From positions 1,178,001-1,242,000 of the forward strand of contig JAPEUQ010000006.1 of assembly GCA_027946365.1 (NCBI GenBank): a stretch of DNA of 64,000 bases, given 5' to 3'. A program made the position numbers and the translations under genes. The DNA is from Kalmusia sp. IMI 367209 (taxonomy: Eukaryota; Ascomycota; Dothideomycetes; Pleosporales; Didymosphaeriaceae). The stretch's first letter is position 1. Every line of letters begins with the position of its first letter. The notes under the pieces were generated by a model. The model made no database searches. It was not told the DNA's origin and worked only from the letters and a program-made list of their open reading frames with translations. Shown piece by piece: positions 22,983 to 33,365 of the stretch.

Positions 22983-23504
22983 GGCGAGATGCGTGCGGCG
23001 TCATGGGCGAAAGTCGCGAACCGCAGGCTCGGGGATTGAGGATGAGCGCGGTCCGGGGCGAGTGAATGGGGTCAAACGGGAGACCGGGGTGCTGCAGCCC
23101 TAACTAGCGCTAGATTGCAGGCGGCGGCGACGCTGGAGACGAGGCGAGGCGAGGCGAGGCGAAGCGTGGACGACGGCCGCAACGCTCCCACGTTGTTTCG
23201 ACACCCACGGTCGACTGCAACCCCTTAGCCTCCCTTGCTGCCCGACGTTGCCTCCGTGTTTACTCACACACCCCGTTCCTGCATATTCGCGCCAGTGGAA
23301 CAGCTCAGAAGCGCGCCGAAGCTTACGGTCTGCCGTCGTCGCCTCGCTGTGCCTAATGACGCACCTTGTCCCACATGCACAACAATTCACTCACGCATAA
23401 CCCGACCGCGCCGCGCTCCCCTAATAGCACCACCACTTTCTGCACGCGTGTCTTGCCCCTAGGACGCCGCCGAATGCGTGCTCTCGCCGCTCGATTCGAC
23501 TGAG
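22983..23504. promoter_or_regulatory. Divergent promoter of Spartan-like and TBC genes
   Basis: About 520 bp between two start codons. It contains a GAGGC pentanucleotide tandem (23141-23165) and is C-rich near the TBC start. Confidence 0.45.
23141..23165. repeat. GAGGC pentanucleotide tandem repeat
   Basis: Four perfect GAGGC units followed by a degenerate fifth, in the divergent promoter between the Spartan-like and TBC genes. Confidence 0.85.
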
Positions 23505-26500
23505 ATGGCGGCGCCAGAAATCCCGAGCGCAGTTGATCTCGTGCGCACCTCTTCGCAGAACTCGGCCGCGTCGAACGGCAGGAGGGGTGCCACGGTGCGC
23601 GTCAGGCCCCTCAAGCGCAGCTCCAATGCATCTCTTGGACGCACGCCCTTCCCCGCCGCCGACGACAAGAGCCTGACATCGTTTCCCTCGCTGTCACCAA
23701 CCCCCGACTCGTCCCCCGTACAGTCGCGAGTCAATGGCTGGTTTCGCAATGCCGTCGGCGCGGGCGAGACTAACGACAAACACGCCGACAACATACCCAG
23801 GAGCTCTCCAGACACAATCAAAGCTCGCTCTCCGCCCCCAGAGCTGCCCAAAGCCCCTACGGCAACCTCGACTATACGCAACGTCACCAAATCAACACAA
23901 CAGATTGTAGGGAGCCTGATAGCGACATCGAGCTCAGCGAGGGACCGGACTGCACTTTTCGACGATACGCCGCCGGAGCCTGCCAAAATCCTTGGCAACG
24001 TCCACTATGCTAGCGACCATAACATTCAAGACATGGTGGAACAGACAGGCGCAGTCACCTTGGTCAGACAAATGGCAGGGGACCTCGCACAGCGGGATGC
24101 TCAGATAACAGCATTGAGACGGAGAGCAGAAGAACGCGAAAGAATTCTGCGGAAGATGCTACAAGAATGCGAGGTCTCGAACATGGACATTGAAAACAGG
24201 CTACGAGAACTGGAGAAGGCCAGAGGACGTGTCAATAATGACAATGGACTCACAGGCACCAGGAAACGAGACAGCGAGAGCAATCTGGCCGGCATGCATC
24301 CTGATGACCCTATGGACCAACGCATAGCTCGCGCTATGGAAGATGAAATAGCTGAGCATCCCGATGCTCTCGGCATTGATTCGGGTAACACTGCACGGGA
24401 ACTGGACAGTGCGTCGGTCAGCTCCGTCTCGGAGGCACCGAGAGAGCCGGCACGTAGCAACTGGAAGACCATCCTCTTCAGCGGAACGAGTAGGAAGAGC
24501 AGCAGAGCCCCTTCTGTTGCTAGCTTGATTGACAGAGACCCAGAAAGCATGTCGGTCCAGACCCGATCCCGAGCCTCTAGTGGGGCGAAGGCAACCCGAA
24601 AGCCCATCAGTAATGATTTGTTTGTTCCTCCTGGCGCAGACAAGGGTGCAGTCCCCACATTGCGCCGACTGCAGAGTCAGGACCATATTCACTCAGATCA
24701 GTCATCTCGGAGATCGTCAGGATCGTTCATGAATTGGACATTGAAGATGGTCGCTGGAAACAATCAAGTTGCCCGCGGATCGGATAAAGCGAATACTGTA
24801 CGAGGTCGGAAGAGCATCACATCAGATCCAGTAGATAGGAACCCTTCCATCGATTCTGCAAGGACAAATTTGTCGGCGAAGTCGAATCAGACGGCCGCTC
24901 AACGACGAGGCCGTATGCTGGGTCCCAACGGAACCATCAAAAGCATTACAGGAGAAGCTCCGAAGAACGGCTCTGTGAATCCCAGTCCCCAACCGCCAGA
25001 CCGTGGTCTCAGTAACCTTGGCCCCGTTGAGATGGATATGATTCTGCCTGAAGAGTCGCGACCTCCAACATTAGTCCAGCATCATAACAGATTTGCTACG
25101 AGCAACGAGTATCTGACGGACCGATTTGGTTTCATATATGATCAGCGGCGGAAGAAGAGGCAAAGCGAAGCTGCTGCTGCCCTGGCTAAGCAGAAGCGCA
25201 GCAGCAATGTAGAGTCTTTGGGAGATCGTCGATCTGTGTTGCATAATGCTGGATTCGAAGATGATACAAAGGTCCCTCAGTCAGATGAAAACGGCAACTC
25301 ACCAACACCTTCGCGACCCGAGAGTAGCGGTTCAGAAGAGCGATTGAACAAGGTTCCCACCAAGACCTGGGCGGATTACCTCAAGCTCGCAACGCACCCT
25401 ACAGAACTTCTATCGCATACCCCATCTACCGCACCAATTACTACAGTCGAGACTGCGGAAGCTGAGATACTTGCGCCAAGACTTAGTCAAGTTGTTGTAG
25501 CCAAGCGAGGCTCTATGCCTTCTGTGAGTGCGAATCCAGAACCGTCCCCTTCCCGATCTATCTCAGCCAGGGGAGAATTTTCTATTGTATCACCCCCCGG
25601 ACCGACATCCCCGATCAGCCCTCTCCCGCCTCAAGCAGATCCCGTCAAGGCATTGCTCGAACAGCTTACGGAGCTTCACGACAACCTGCAGAGGGAGAAG
25701 ACAATACAATGGAACGAGTTCCTACGGAAAGTTCGTGCAGAGCGAAAACGACAAGGCGACGCCGTCAATGGTGGTGAAGGCCGAGGCAAGGGGCTTGAGA
25801 TGCCAGAGACTCATCTGACAGATGGCGAAATTGTTGGCGTTGCCGGCCTTGGCAACAAAGGCAAGGTCGGACGTGCAAAATGGCAAGAGTTTCGTCGACT
25901 TGTGCTCGGAGGTATTCCCGTCACTTATCGATCAAAGATCTGGGCTGAGTGTAGCGGCGCATCCGCTCTACGTGTTCCCGGATACTACGAGGATCTGATC
26001 AACAACGGAGAAGACAACCCGACGATCATCACTCAAATTCAGATGGACATTACGCGCACACTGACGGACAATATATTTTTCCGCAAAGGTCCTGGAGTGC
26101 ACAAGCTGAACGAGGTCCTCCTCGCCTACTCGCGCCGCAACCCCGAAGTCGGCTACTGCCAAGGCATGAACCTCATCACGGCCTGTCTTCTGTTGATTAT
26201 GCCGACAGCTGAAGACGCATTCTGGGTCCTCGCAACTATGATTGAGAACATTTTGCCTCAGAATTACTACGACCAGCACTTGCTCACCTCTCGAGCTGAC
26301 CAGTCTGTCTTACGCGAGTATGTCGTGGACTTGCTTCCGAAGCTATCGAACCATCTTGACCTCCTAGAAATAGAGCTCGAAGCGCTCACCTTTCAATGGT
26401 TCCTTTCTGTCTTCACTGACTGCCTCTCTGCCGAAGCGCTTTACCGTGTCTGGGATGTAGTGTTGTGCATGCAAGATGGCTCCACATTCCTCTTCCAAGT

Positions 26501-26996
26501 CGCATTAGCCCTGCTCAAGCTTAACGAGAAGCAACTCCTGCAGTGCGACACGCCAGCCGCCATCTATCACTACATCAACCACCAGATGACGAACCACGCT
26601 ATCAGTATCGACGGTCTTATTCAAGCAAGCGATGCGCTTAACAAGGAGGTCAAGCGCAAGGATGTCGAGGAGCGTCGCGCACGCGCTGTGGCACACGAGC
26701 AAGAGCTCATGCGACAACGCGAGGAGGCTCGTCAAGAGCGCGCCCGCCGGCGAGCCAGCAAAATCTCAGAAGAATCGCGCGAGCACGCAGAGGTACACGC
26801 TAACCGAGCGCCCTCTATTTCGGCTAGTCTAGACGCAGAGCTCTCTATGCAGACGAGCCCCATGCGAACGCCGCTGTCGAGTGCATCGCGCAGGAGTGAG
26901 GAGGAGGAAGATGCCGATGTCCTGAACCAGAGCTTGGAGAGCCTGTCAGCTAGGACACCAATGCCTATAGAGGAGGAGAGCTTGAGGAGAGCTTAG
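23505..26996 (+). CDS. TBC-domain Rab GTPase-activating protein
   Basis: Accelerates GTP hydrolysis on a Rab GTPase in membrane traffic; the layout resembles Msb3/Gyp3-type proteins but the target Rab is not evident. A single exon of 1,163 residues; I start at the ATG at 23505 because the longer frame begins with GTG. The first 730 residues are Ser/Pro-rich and disordered with a short coiled coil (around residues 190-245). The TBC domain begins near LVLGGIPVTYRSKIWAE. The arginine finger is in IQMDITRTL and the glutamine finger in VGYCQGMN, so both catalytic residues are present. The C-terminus is a long Arg/Glu-rich helix, then an acidic tail. A gene this long with no intron is notable here. 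Confidence 0.92.
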   Translation: MAAPEIPSAVDLVRTSSQNSAASNGRRGATVRVRPLKRSSNASLGRTPFPAADDKSLTSFPSLSPTPDSSPVQSRVNGWFRNAVGAGETNDKHADNIPRSSPDTIKARSPPPELPKAPTATSTIRNVTKSTQQIVGSLIATSSSARDRTALFDDTPPEPAKILGNVHYASDHNIQDMVEQTGAVTLVRQMAGDLAQRDAQITALRRRAEERERILRKMLQECEVSNMDIENRLRELEKARGRVNNDNGLTGTRKRDSESNLAGMHPDDPMDQRIARAMEDEIAEHPDALGIDSGNTARELDSASVSSVSEAPREPARSNWKTILFSGTSRKSSRAPSVASLIDRDPESMSVQTRSRASSGAKATRKPISNDLFVPPGADKGAVPTLRRLQSQDHIHSDQSSRRSSGSFMNWTLKMVAGNNQVARGSDKANTVRGRKSITSDPVDRNPSIDSARTNLSAKSNQTAAQRRGRMLGPNGTIKSITGEAPKNGSVNPSPQPPDRGLSNLGPVEMDMILPEESRPPTLVQHHNRFATSNEYLTDRFGFIYDQRRKKRQSEAAAALAKQKRSSNVESLGDRRSVLHNAGFEDDTKVPQSDENGNSPTPSRPESSGSEERLNKVPTKTWADYLKLATHPTELLSHTPSTAPITTVETAEAEILAPRLSQVVVAKRGSMPSVSANPEPSPSRSISARGEFSIVSPPGPTSPISPLPPQADPVKALLEQLTELHDNLQREKTIQWNEFLRKVRAERKRQGDAVNGGEGRGKGLEMPETHLTDGEIVGVAGLGNKGKVGRAKWQEFRRLVLGGIPVTYRSKIWAECSGASALRVPGYYEDLINNGEDNPTIITQIQMDITRTLTDNIFFRKGPGVHKLNEVLLAYSRRNPEVGYCQGMNLITACLLLIMPTAEDAFWVLATMIENILPQNYYDQHLLTSRADQSVLREYVVDLLPKLSNHLDLLEIELEALTFQWFLSVFTDCLSAEALYRVWDVVLCMQDGSTFLFQVALALLKLNEKQLLQCDTPAAIYHYINHQMTNHAISIDGLIQASDALNKEVKRKDVEERRARAVAHEQELMRQREEARQERARRRASKISEESREHAEVHANRAPSISASLDAELSMQTSPMRTPLSSASRRSEEEEDADVLNQSLESLSARTPMPIEEESLRRA

Positions 26997-27572
26997 TGTT
27001 GATATTTTAATTGTTGCATTGGTGGGAGGTCTTTCCTTGTGATACCCCAAACCAAGTCGTTCCTTGATCTGTTTCCTTTTGTCAGCCCTGCATTGGTGGC
27101 GTCGGAACATAGCATACATATACCCCAAAATGCCCTTTAGTCTGTTGGTTGGCATAGGCTTGTGCAAGCTTCAGCCAGATTCATGCGGTTGTAGTGTAGT
27201 TGAATAGATATTTTACATTGGAATTACTTCTCGCTACTGGATTGCAGACGGTCTAACACAGTCACGTAACGCAATGATACGAAGAGAAAAACCTAGAGCA
27301 GCCAGGCACCATATGATGCCAAAATTGCACGCCGGTAAGATTCACCACACCGTTATTATATATCATCAGATAGTAATAAACCCAGAACAAGTCATAATAG
27401 GAGACCAGATTATCTTGGAACAAGCAACGACAATCTTTAGGCTCATGGGCCGAGACTGCATACCGCGAAGCGATCACCAATCTACCGCCTCCAGATCTGC
27501 CCACAAAGTTCCCAGTCTACTCAAGTCCTCGTCACGGAATGTATGCTCTCCGCTCTTTATCCTTTCTGTCGG
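26997..27572. other. Convergent spacer, no gene seen
   Basis: About 575 bp between the TBC gene and the hypothetical gene on the other strand. No motif recognised. Confidence 0.55.
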
Positions 27573-28496
27573 TCATTGGATGGGCTCCATTCGCGGAAAC
27601 GTGTTGTAAGTGCGTCGATGTAGCTCGTGCCTAGGTCGCGGAAAATGGTAGTGCTCTATATCAGGCTTCCTGAGCCAACGGGCGGTTTCGCTGGTCTCGC
27701 TCCCTAGGTCGCCTGAGCGTGCTTCGTAGTCCTGGAGATATGTTGTTATAGTGGATAGCAGGTGTGTGTATACCACCAGGAAGGGAAAGAGAAGGTAGGA
27801 GATGAGGCAAGCAAGCTTAGAGGCAGGGGGGGAGGTTTCGAGCAACGGGGTAGTAGGCACAGACGCGAGAGTGTCTTTCAAACCTGATGCAGGTGTGGTG
27901 TCATTGATTGTAGGTGAAGAAGTTGTCTCGGAATTTGGTGCCGGTCTTTCGAGGTCAAACGACACTGTTTTTCTCTTCTGTAGCGATCGACCGGGTTGGC
28001 TATCGTCAAAAGATCTCAAATTCCCCTTCAATAACCGTGCTTCCGGGCTACGGAGTAGTGTTTGCGCATCGAAGGACACAGTTCTGTTCGGCGCTGCCCG
28101 GTCTGGCTGTGTTTCAAAAGGTTGGTAATACGGTATCTTCATGCGCTCTTGGAGTTCTGTTTCCGGCCATCGCTGTGGATGCAAAAAATCGTTGTATGAC
28201 ACATCTGTGTTACGGCATGTTTCTGCCCTTGATTCGGCGTAAGTGTTGATCGAAGAAAGTTCCTTGGATGATAAAGGTGATTCTGGTATTGCAGATATGT
28301 TGATCCGAAAATTTGGAGAGTCTTCTTGCTTTGGAGACAGAATAACGATTTGTGGGACTTTGCCGCCAGTCTGCGCCCTCTCCTCACCCTTCAGAGTGAA
28401 TTTAGGCTGATCATGCTTCACAGAAGAAGAACACTCTGAGATGAGAGTGGAAGCTATGGAGCTAGAAGCGAAGTCTTCAGGAGCAGAAGTTCTCAT
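27573..28496 (-). CDS. Hypothetical protein with C-terminal membrane segment
   Basis: I do not recognise this protein. The open frame extends to 28838, but the upstream part has no obvious coding character, so I prefer the ATG at 28496 (307 residues). The sequence is Ser/Thr/Pro-rich and polar. Two similar short blocks occur, NRTVSFDAQ and KRKTVSFDLE, which could be phosphorylation or docking sites. Near the C-terminus lies one strong hydrophobic stretch (LACLISYLLFPFLVVYTHLL), then a basic tail, suggesting a tail-anchored or single-pass protein. It may be restricted to close relatives. A different start, or an undetected 5' exon, is possible. Confidence 0.55.
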   Translation of the reverse strand: MRTSAPEDFASSSIASTLISECSSSVKHDQPKFTLKGEERAQTGGKVPQIVILSPKQEDSPNFRINISAIPESPLSSKELSSINTYAESRAETCRNTDVSYNDFLHPQRWPETELQERMKIPYYQPFETQPDRAAPNRTVSFDAQTLLRSPEARLLKGNLRSFDDSQPGRSLQKRKTVSFDLERPAPNSETTSSPTINDTTPASGLKDTLASVPTTPLLETSPPASKLACLISYLLFPFLVVYTHLLSTITTYLQDYEARSGDLGSETSETARWLRKPDIEHYHFPRPRHELHRRTYNTFPRMEPIQ

Positions 28497-29458
28497 AGCA
28501 ACTTGACTACTGATACACTTAGGAAACCATAGGGAGGAGCTACAAGAGGCGTAGCTGTTCGGCGTGGCGATACATATAGAAGCCTGGGGCAGTATATATG
28601 ACTTATTATAGTACGCGTCTATGAAAGTGTCCACGCGTAGATCACTTGATACATAGTGAATGTAATTGGATGTGCTAGGCGCAATTCTACGGTTGATACC
28701 TTTGCACCAATGACGGGTGAACCACCGTACCTGAGGCCGAAAGAGACATCTGCGGTTGCTCTCACTTGCCAACTTTGCACTGCACACCCTTCCTCGCTGC
28801 CAAACTACAGGTCTGTTGATTATTGAAGGCACCTCCATCCGAGGAAATCAACGTGCACGCATCACAGTCATGATGTTCATGGCAGTATTCGTCCCAACTA
28901 TGTGGGTCCCAGTCACTGTCGAACCATGGCACACTCAAGGCAGCTTTGGCTGAGCAACATGAAATATCACAAATTACCCACTATTGTTTGGATTTCTCCC
29001 AGGTGGTGTCCCAACGGAAATTGGGCTTCTTTCACGAGCCTGTCACCGTAGATGCTTATTCAGCAAAGGGGACTGTGCATGTATCTAAGCAATTCTCTGT
29101 CTTTGAGAAGCCTGTCGGTAATATTGAAGCTGTTGCATTGGAAATCTTATGGGCTCCTTACGCAAACTTCATTATGCTATAGCTGACTGCCTCGAAAGTG
29201 CTTTCAGGTCTCGTCGCTGTACCTTGTAATGTCGCGCTGGCGAGCTATATCTCTCCATGCCCTCGTTAGTATTATGTAGTGTCTGATAAGTAAACAAAGT
29301 TGCTTGTGGAATTGATCGGCAAAGTCGATCATGGTTTGGCACATCTCTGGAATCAAACGCTCAAAGACGCCCAGTTGTGTGTTAAAAAAGGACAGGTCTC
29401 TTTGCACACAAAGAGTCAAAACTTCGACTAAGCAAAAGAAAATGCTGGTAATACTCAT
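28497..29458. other. Intergenic region up to tRNA-Glu
   Basis: Includes the 5' end of the long hypothetical frame and an unsupported small ORF. AT content rises toward the tRNA. Confidence 0.5.
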
Positions 29459-29555
29459 TCCGACACCGGGAATCGAACCCGGGCCACGCCGGCTCATGAA
29501 CGATGATGGACATCAACATGAAAGCGGCGGATCCTAGCCACTAGACCATATCGGA
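29459..29555 (-). tRNA. tRNA-Glu (anticodon TTC) with a 26-nt intron
   Basis: The minus strand folds as a tRNA: acceptor TCCGATA pairs with TGTCGGA (one G-U), D-arm GTCTAGTGGCTAGGA, anticodon stem CGCCG/CGGCG, T-arm CCGGG TTCGATT CCCGG. The anticodon loop starts CTTTCA, so TTC is the anticodon. 26 nt are inserted directly after position 37, the canonical nuclear tRNA intron site. The mature tRNA would be 71 nt before CCA addition. It sits at the left edge of the accessory region. Confidence 0.93.
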
Positions 29556-30528
29556 TAATCTTCTGATTGGACAGATAAGAATGTGTGTGAGTAAATAAAA
29601 TTATATCCATGACACATTCCAAGGCTGCTATGAGCTGGACGAGTCTACAGGTAAAAACGAATGACCTGTCAATGCAGAAATAGAAATCGAGAGGTTGCAT
29701 GTGGGGCCATACATGCGCAAGCGCACCTCGCTTAAAAATTTTCATTGGAGACTATGGTTAGTCATAATAAGGGGCATAGCTCCAGGTGGATGTACTATCA
29801 TTAGTTGACACGACATGGAGATTGAGTATGCTTCTAAGGCAGTCATGTATATATGCTCGTGTTCGAGAACCATATAAAGCTGCCGAGCTTGCTCTATTCT
29901 CTAGACAGATAATTAGAGCAAAGGTGCGCGACGAATAATGATTATTCGGGTATCATGGAAATGTTAAATAGTTACGTTCTAGCTAATTTAGCCAGCACAT
30001 GAGCTATAACATAAGTAGTATCCTACTGAAGGATTAGGGATAAGGACAGGCAGAAGATTGGAACCATTAAGGGCTTAGTGTATTTATAAGGGCCGTATAG
30101 ACGTAGATATTGGGAATTGCTATCCTGATTCATAATCCATTCATGTCTATCGACTGCCATGTTCGTGGGTGTGTTGCCGTGATGCGCGCTCCCGTATATA
30201 GTTGTTAGTAGCCACTTTTGGTTGCTGTTAACCGAATGCCTAGAAACGTTGAAATTTAGTGAAGCAAGTAATAGGTGATACAGAGAAAGGAAGTTTTTTT
30301 TTTCATTCCGCCGTTTGCCATGGGGGCCGTATCCGGTCAGTGTCATTCCCAGCCGTCTCGTGTTTTGGGCAGGTTTAGTACTGATTATAGGTTCCAGTCG
30401 CGTACCAGGACGCAAGAGTTAAGCGCCAGGGTCCAGTGGCTGTTAAAGAAGCGAGACTAAGAGAGGCTGAGCATGTTTGACTTCTCAATAGCTGGCTAAG
30501 TTTGCAAGTGCTAAGTCTCAGGGAAGAG
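29556..30528. other. AT-rich gene-poor region
   Basis: Nearly 1 kb with frequent stops in all frames, a T10 run near 30294-30303 and a TATCCGG sequence near 30330. It may be degraded repeat DNA, but I cannot match it to an element. Confidence 0.5.
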
Positions 30529-31454
30529 TTAGTCCTCATAGATACGGTGCCGACTCGCTAGGCTGCCTAGCAGGACAAGTGTCCGGTGGGGGTAATAGAC
30601 CACTCCATATGATCTGCTTGATGCAGTGTAGATAATCTCAAACTCTGTGGCTACTCCGAAGTTGTTGCTGCCACCACGAATAGCCGTGTCAAGATCCGCC
30701 CACTGTCTGTCATTAGTATCGACAACTTTGCCGCTGGCGAGCACCATTTGTACGCCAACGATCTGATTCACAGCCAGGCCAACTCGCGGAGCAAGGTAGC
30801 TGACACCCCCTGTAACGGTCGCATCAGTTGGAAATCAGACTCTGGGGTTATGAGAACAAATACCGGCAAGTGACAAGCCTCCAACTCCAACATCAGTCGA
30901 AAGTCCTCCCGGCACCGTGAGCCCCAGAGGGTCCAGGACCTTGTACACGTCTCCCCATTTCGCGCCTGCACCAACTGTGACAGTTCGCTTTGCGTAGCTA
31001 ATATTGGTTGATTTTAAGCCGCTGAGGTCGATCACCACGCCACCCTGGATGGACGAGGCGCCAGACTTACCATGCCCACCGGCACGCACTGCGAACGGAA
31101 TTGAGGCAGTCTGGTACGGTTGAGTAAGCGTGTGAATGGCCTTTAATACATCATCAGTGGTAAGTGCGATCACAATGCACCCTGGGCGTAGTTGGATCTC
31201 TTGTTCCGCCCAGTAAGACAAATGAGACAGGTCGTAGGCGGTGGATTTCTCAAAAGACACACGACCCGGAAGCACTTTGGTGAGCGTAGCGCACTATGTG
31301 GTTGTGTCAGTAGCACGGATATCAGTCTCGTATAGGATGGAGGGGCCGAGGGAGTACGCACACAGTCGCGGGCTTCATAGAGATGCTGTAGCGTTGACGC
31401 CACAGCTATCGTCGCGTATAAAAAGACCAGTTTCACAGGGGAGAGCGAAGCCAT
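30529..31454 (-). pseudogene. C-terminally truncated FAD-linked oxidase (BBE-like)
   Basis: Related to secreted FAD-dependent oxidases of the berberine-bridge-enzyme group. Minus-strand exons: 31362..31454, 30864..31293, 30529..30809, giving 267 residues; intact members have about 480-500. Exon 1 is a signal peptide (VKLVFLYATIAVAS). The FAD-binding half is well preserved, including PFAVRAGGHGKSG with the His that binds FAD covalently, VVIDLSGL, GAGAKWGDVY and GGSNNFGVATEFE. It ends just after GVVYYPH, so the substrate domain is missing. Both introns splice cleanly. Just before the end, a shift in a short C run (ATTACCCCCACC) would lead to YYPPDT, which looks more like the family, so decay may have begun with a frameshift. 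I call a truncated gene or pseudogene. Confidence 0.8.
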
Positions 31455-32279
31455 GGTTTCGTTGTGATACGACGTTATGGCATCATTCCTTCAGTTTATC
31501 AACCATTTTACCTCTCCTCATCCGCTTGCACTGTAAGTTATTTAAGAACGTATAGATACGAAAGGTGTAGGGTTCACTCTAAAGCACACAGCAGCTTGAC
31601 CTCAAGACGCAGAAGCAGCCTTGTCGTTGCTAAGCTTGGCGTTTGCGTTCACGAGAAGAGCCAGCCCACTGGGTGGAGGAAATCAACAAGGCATCGAGAC
31701 CCGAGACCGAAAATTGATGCAAAGGGTGGAACATGAGCAAGCATCGAAGACGAGGGGATTATTGGCGGCGTCGACGCCTCAGCTGCAGAATTCCACAGGG
31801 TGGTCAGACGACGGACTGCACCCCGGCTGAAGTTTGGCAAATCAGAATTATCAACAAGGATGCGAGTTGTCAATACCGTAGGGGGGCGGCACAGCGTCAC
31901 GGCGTGTGATTGCAATTAGCACCTATGTACCCGGACCTAGCTAGATTCGGTTGATGGTCCAATGTGACTTTGTGACCCCCAACCCAACCCGCGACTGTGG
32001 TATTGCAAGGGACCCTCACTGCTCTTCTCTACGCCTTGCATCTTGTTGCCTACAATCTTCACTCTACAATGCGTCCTGCACTCTCTCCTTCCCTACCGAA
32101 TAACTGGGATTCTGGCCCTTCTCATCTTCCCTCTCATTCAGGTTTGCCGCTTGGCGGATAGTCTTGCTGTGCCGTGTCATCGGCTCTCCATAAATTGTCA
32201 ACAAACCTTTCACGCTTGTCCTCGCCATACGCACTTCCATTGCTATACATTCATACGCAGAGAAGACTCCACCACGGCC
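31455..32279. other. Divergent region between FAD oxidase remnant and dehydrogenase
   Basis: About 825 bp between two divergent starts. CT-rich near the right end, like a fungal promoter. No other gene. Confidence 0.55.
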
Positions 32280-33365
32280 ATGTCCACCTCTCCAGAGTCT
32301 CTGAAAAGCGTTCTAGTCACAGGTGGCGGCGGATTCCTGGGCTCCCATATCATCCGCCTGCTCGTGAAGGAGCACGGATGCAAGATCTACTCTGCTAGCC
32401 GTGATCCGAAAAGCCATCCCGACCAAGAGTCTACAGTCATGTACGAGTCGGTCGATATCGCGAATGAAATCCAAGTCGAAGCACTGTTCAGGCGCACTCA
32501 GCCACAGGTTGTCATCCATACTACCTCGCCTCACCCACTTGCACCGCAAGCCATGCAAGAACGTGTCAATGTACAAGGCACAAAGATCCTCTTGAAGCAC
32601 GCAGCAGCCTGTACCAGCACACGCGCCTTTATCTTCACCGGCTCCGACTCTGGCATGTACCCCTAACAGGACCCTATCACAGAAGAGCAAGCTCGACTGT
32701 ATACCGCTATCGACCACGCTAGACCCTATGGTAAAACCAAAAGCATTGCCGATGCAATGGTGTTAGCGGCCAACGGACCCGAACTCCGTACCGTGTCCCT
32801 TCGAGTGCCTGGTATGTACGGCGCCTATGACTACAAGGGCATGCTACCCCAGCTTCTGGATGCGATGCGTAAAGGGCAACACAAGGTGCAGATCGGTGAT
32901 AACAAACGACTGTTCGAAGTTCTCGAGGTTCGTAAAGCAGCTGAGGCTCATATACTTGCGGCCAAGGCGGTGCTACGTAGCCAGAACAGTCCAACGAAAG
33001 TACCGAAAATAGATGGCGAGGCCATCTTCATCAGTGATGGTCATGCGATTGCGTACTGGGATTTCTTTCGAAAATGCTACGCCGCTGCAGGGGCGCCAGT
33101 CAAGCCTGAGGAGATTAAGATTATTCCACTTGGCGTGATGCAGATCATGGCTTCTATGGTCGAGTGGTTCTTCGCTATCTTCACATTGGGTCACAAGACC
33201 CCAGAGATGCGGCGACAGAACATGGACCATTTCGAGCGGGGATGCAATTGGTCGCTCGGGAAGGCGAAAGAGCGACTAGGTTACGAGCCTTTAACTGGGG
33301 CAGAGCAGGACAAGGCAGTCAAACGAATGATGGAATGGGGCCTTGTCGAGCTGAAGAAGCCGTAG
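32280..33365 (+). pseudogene. 3-beta-HSD-like NAD(P) dehydrogenase broken by an in-frame TAA
   Basis: Extended SDR of the 3-beta-hydroxysteroid dehydrogenase/NSDHL-like group. The ATG at 32280 starts MSTSPESLKSVLVTGGGGF, with the glycine motif TGGGGFLGSH. The frame continues to FIFTGSDSGMYP, then TAA at 32664-32666, then resumes in the same frame with QDPITEEQARLYTA and the catalytic-type YGKTKSIADAM, on to a normal end at 33365. The C-terminal half keeps a hydrophobic segment (IIPLGVMQIMASMVEWFF). Without the stop the protein would have 361 residues. There is no frameshift and no plausible intron around the stop. It may be a recent nonsense mutation, a sequence error or, less likely, a readthrough case. 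Confidence 0.85.

Noticed and set aside
28946..29182. 78-codon ORF left of the tRNA
   Set aside because: Begins with TTG, no motif, no gene context.
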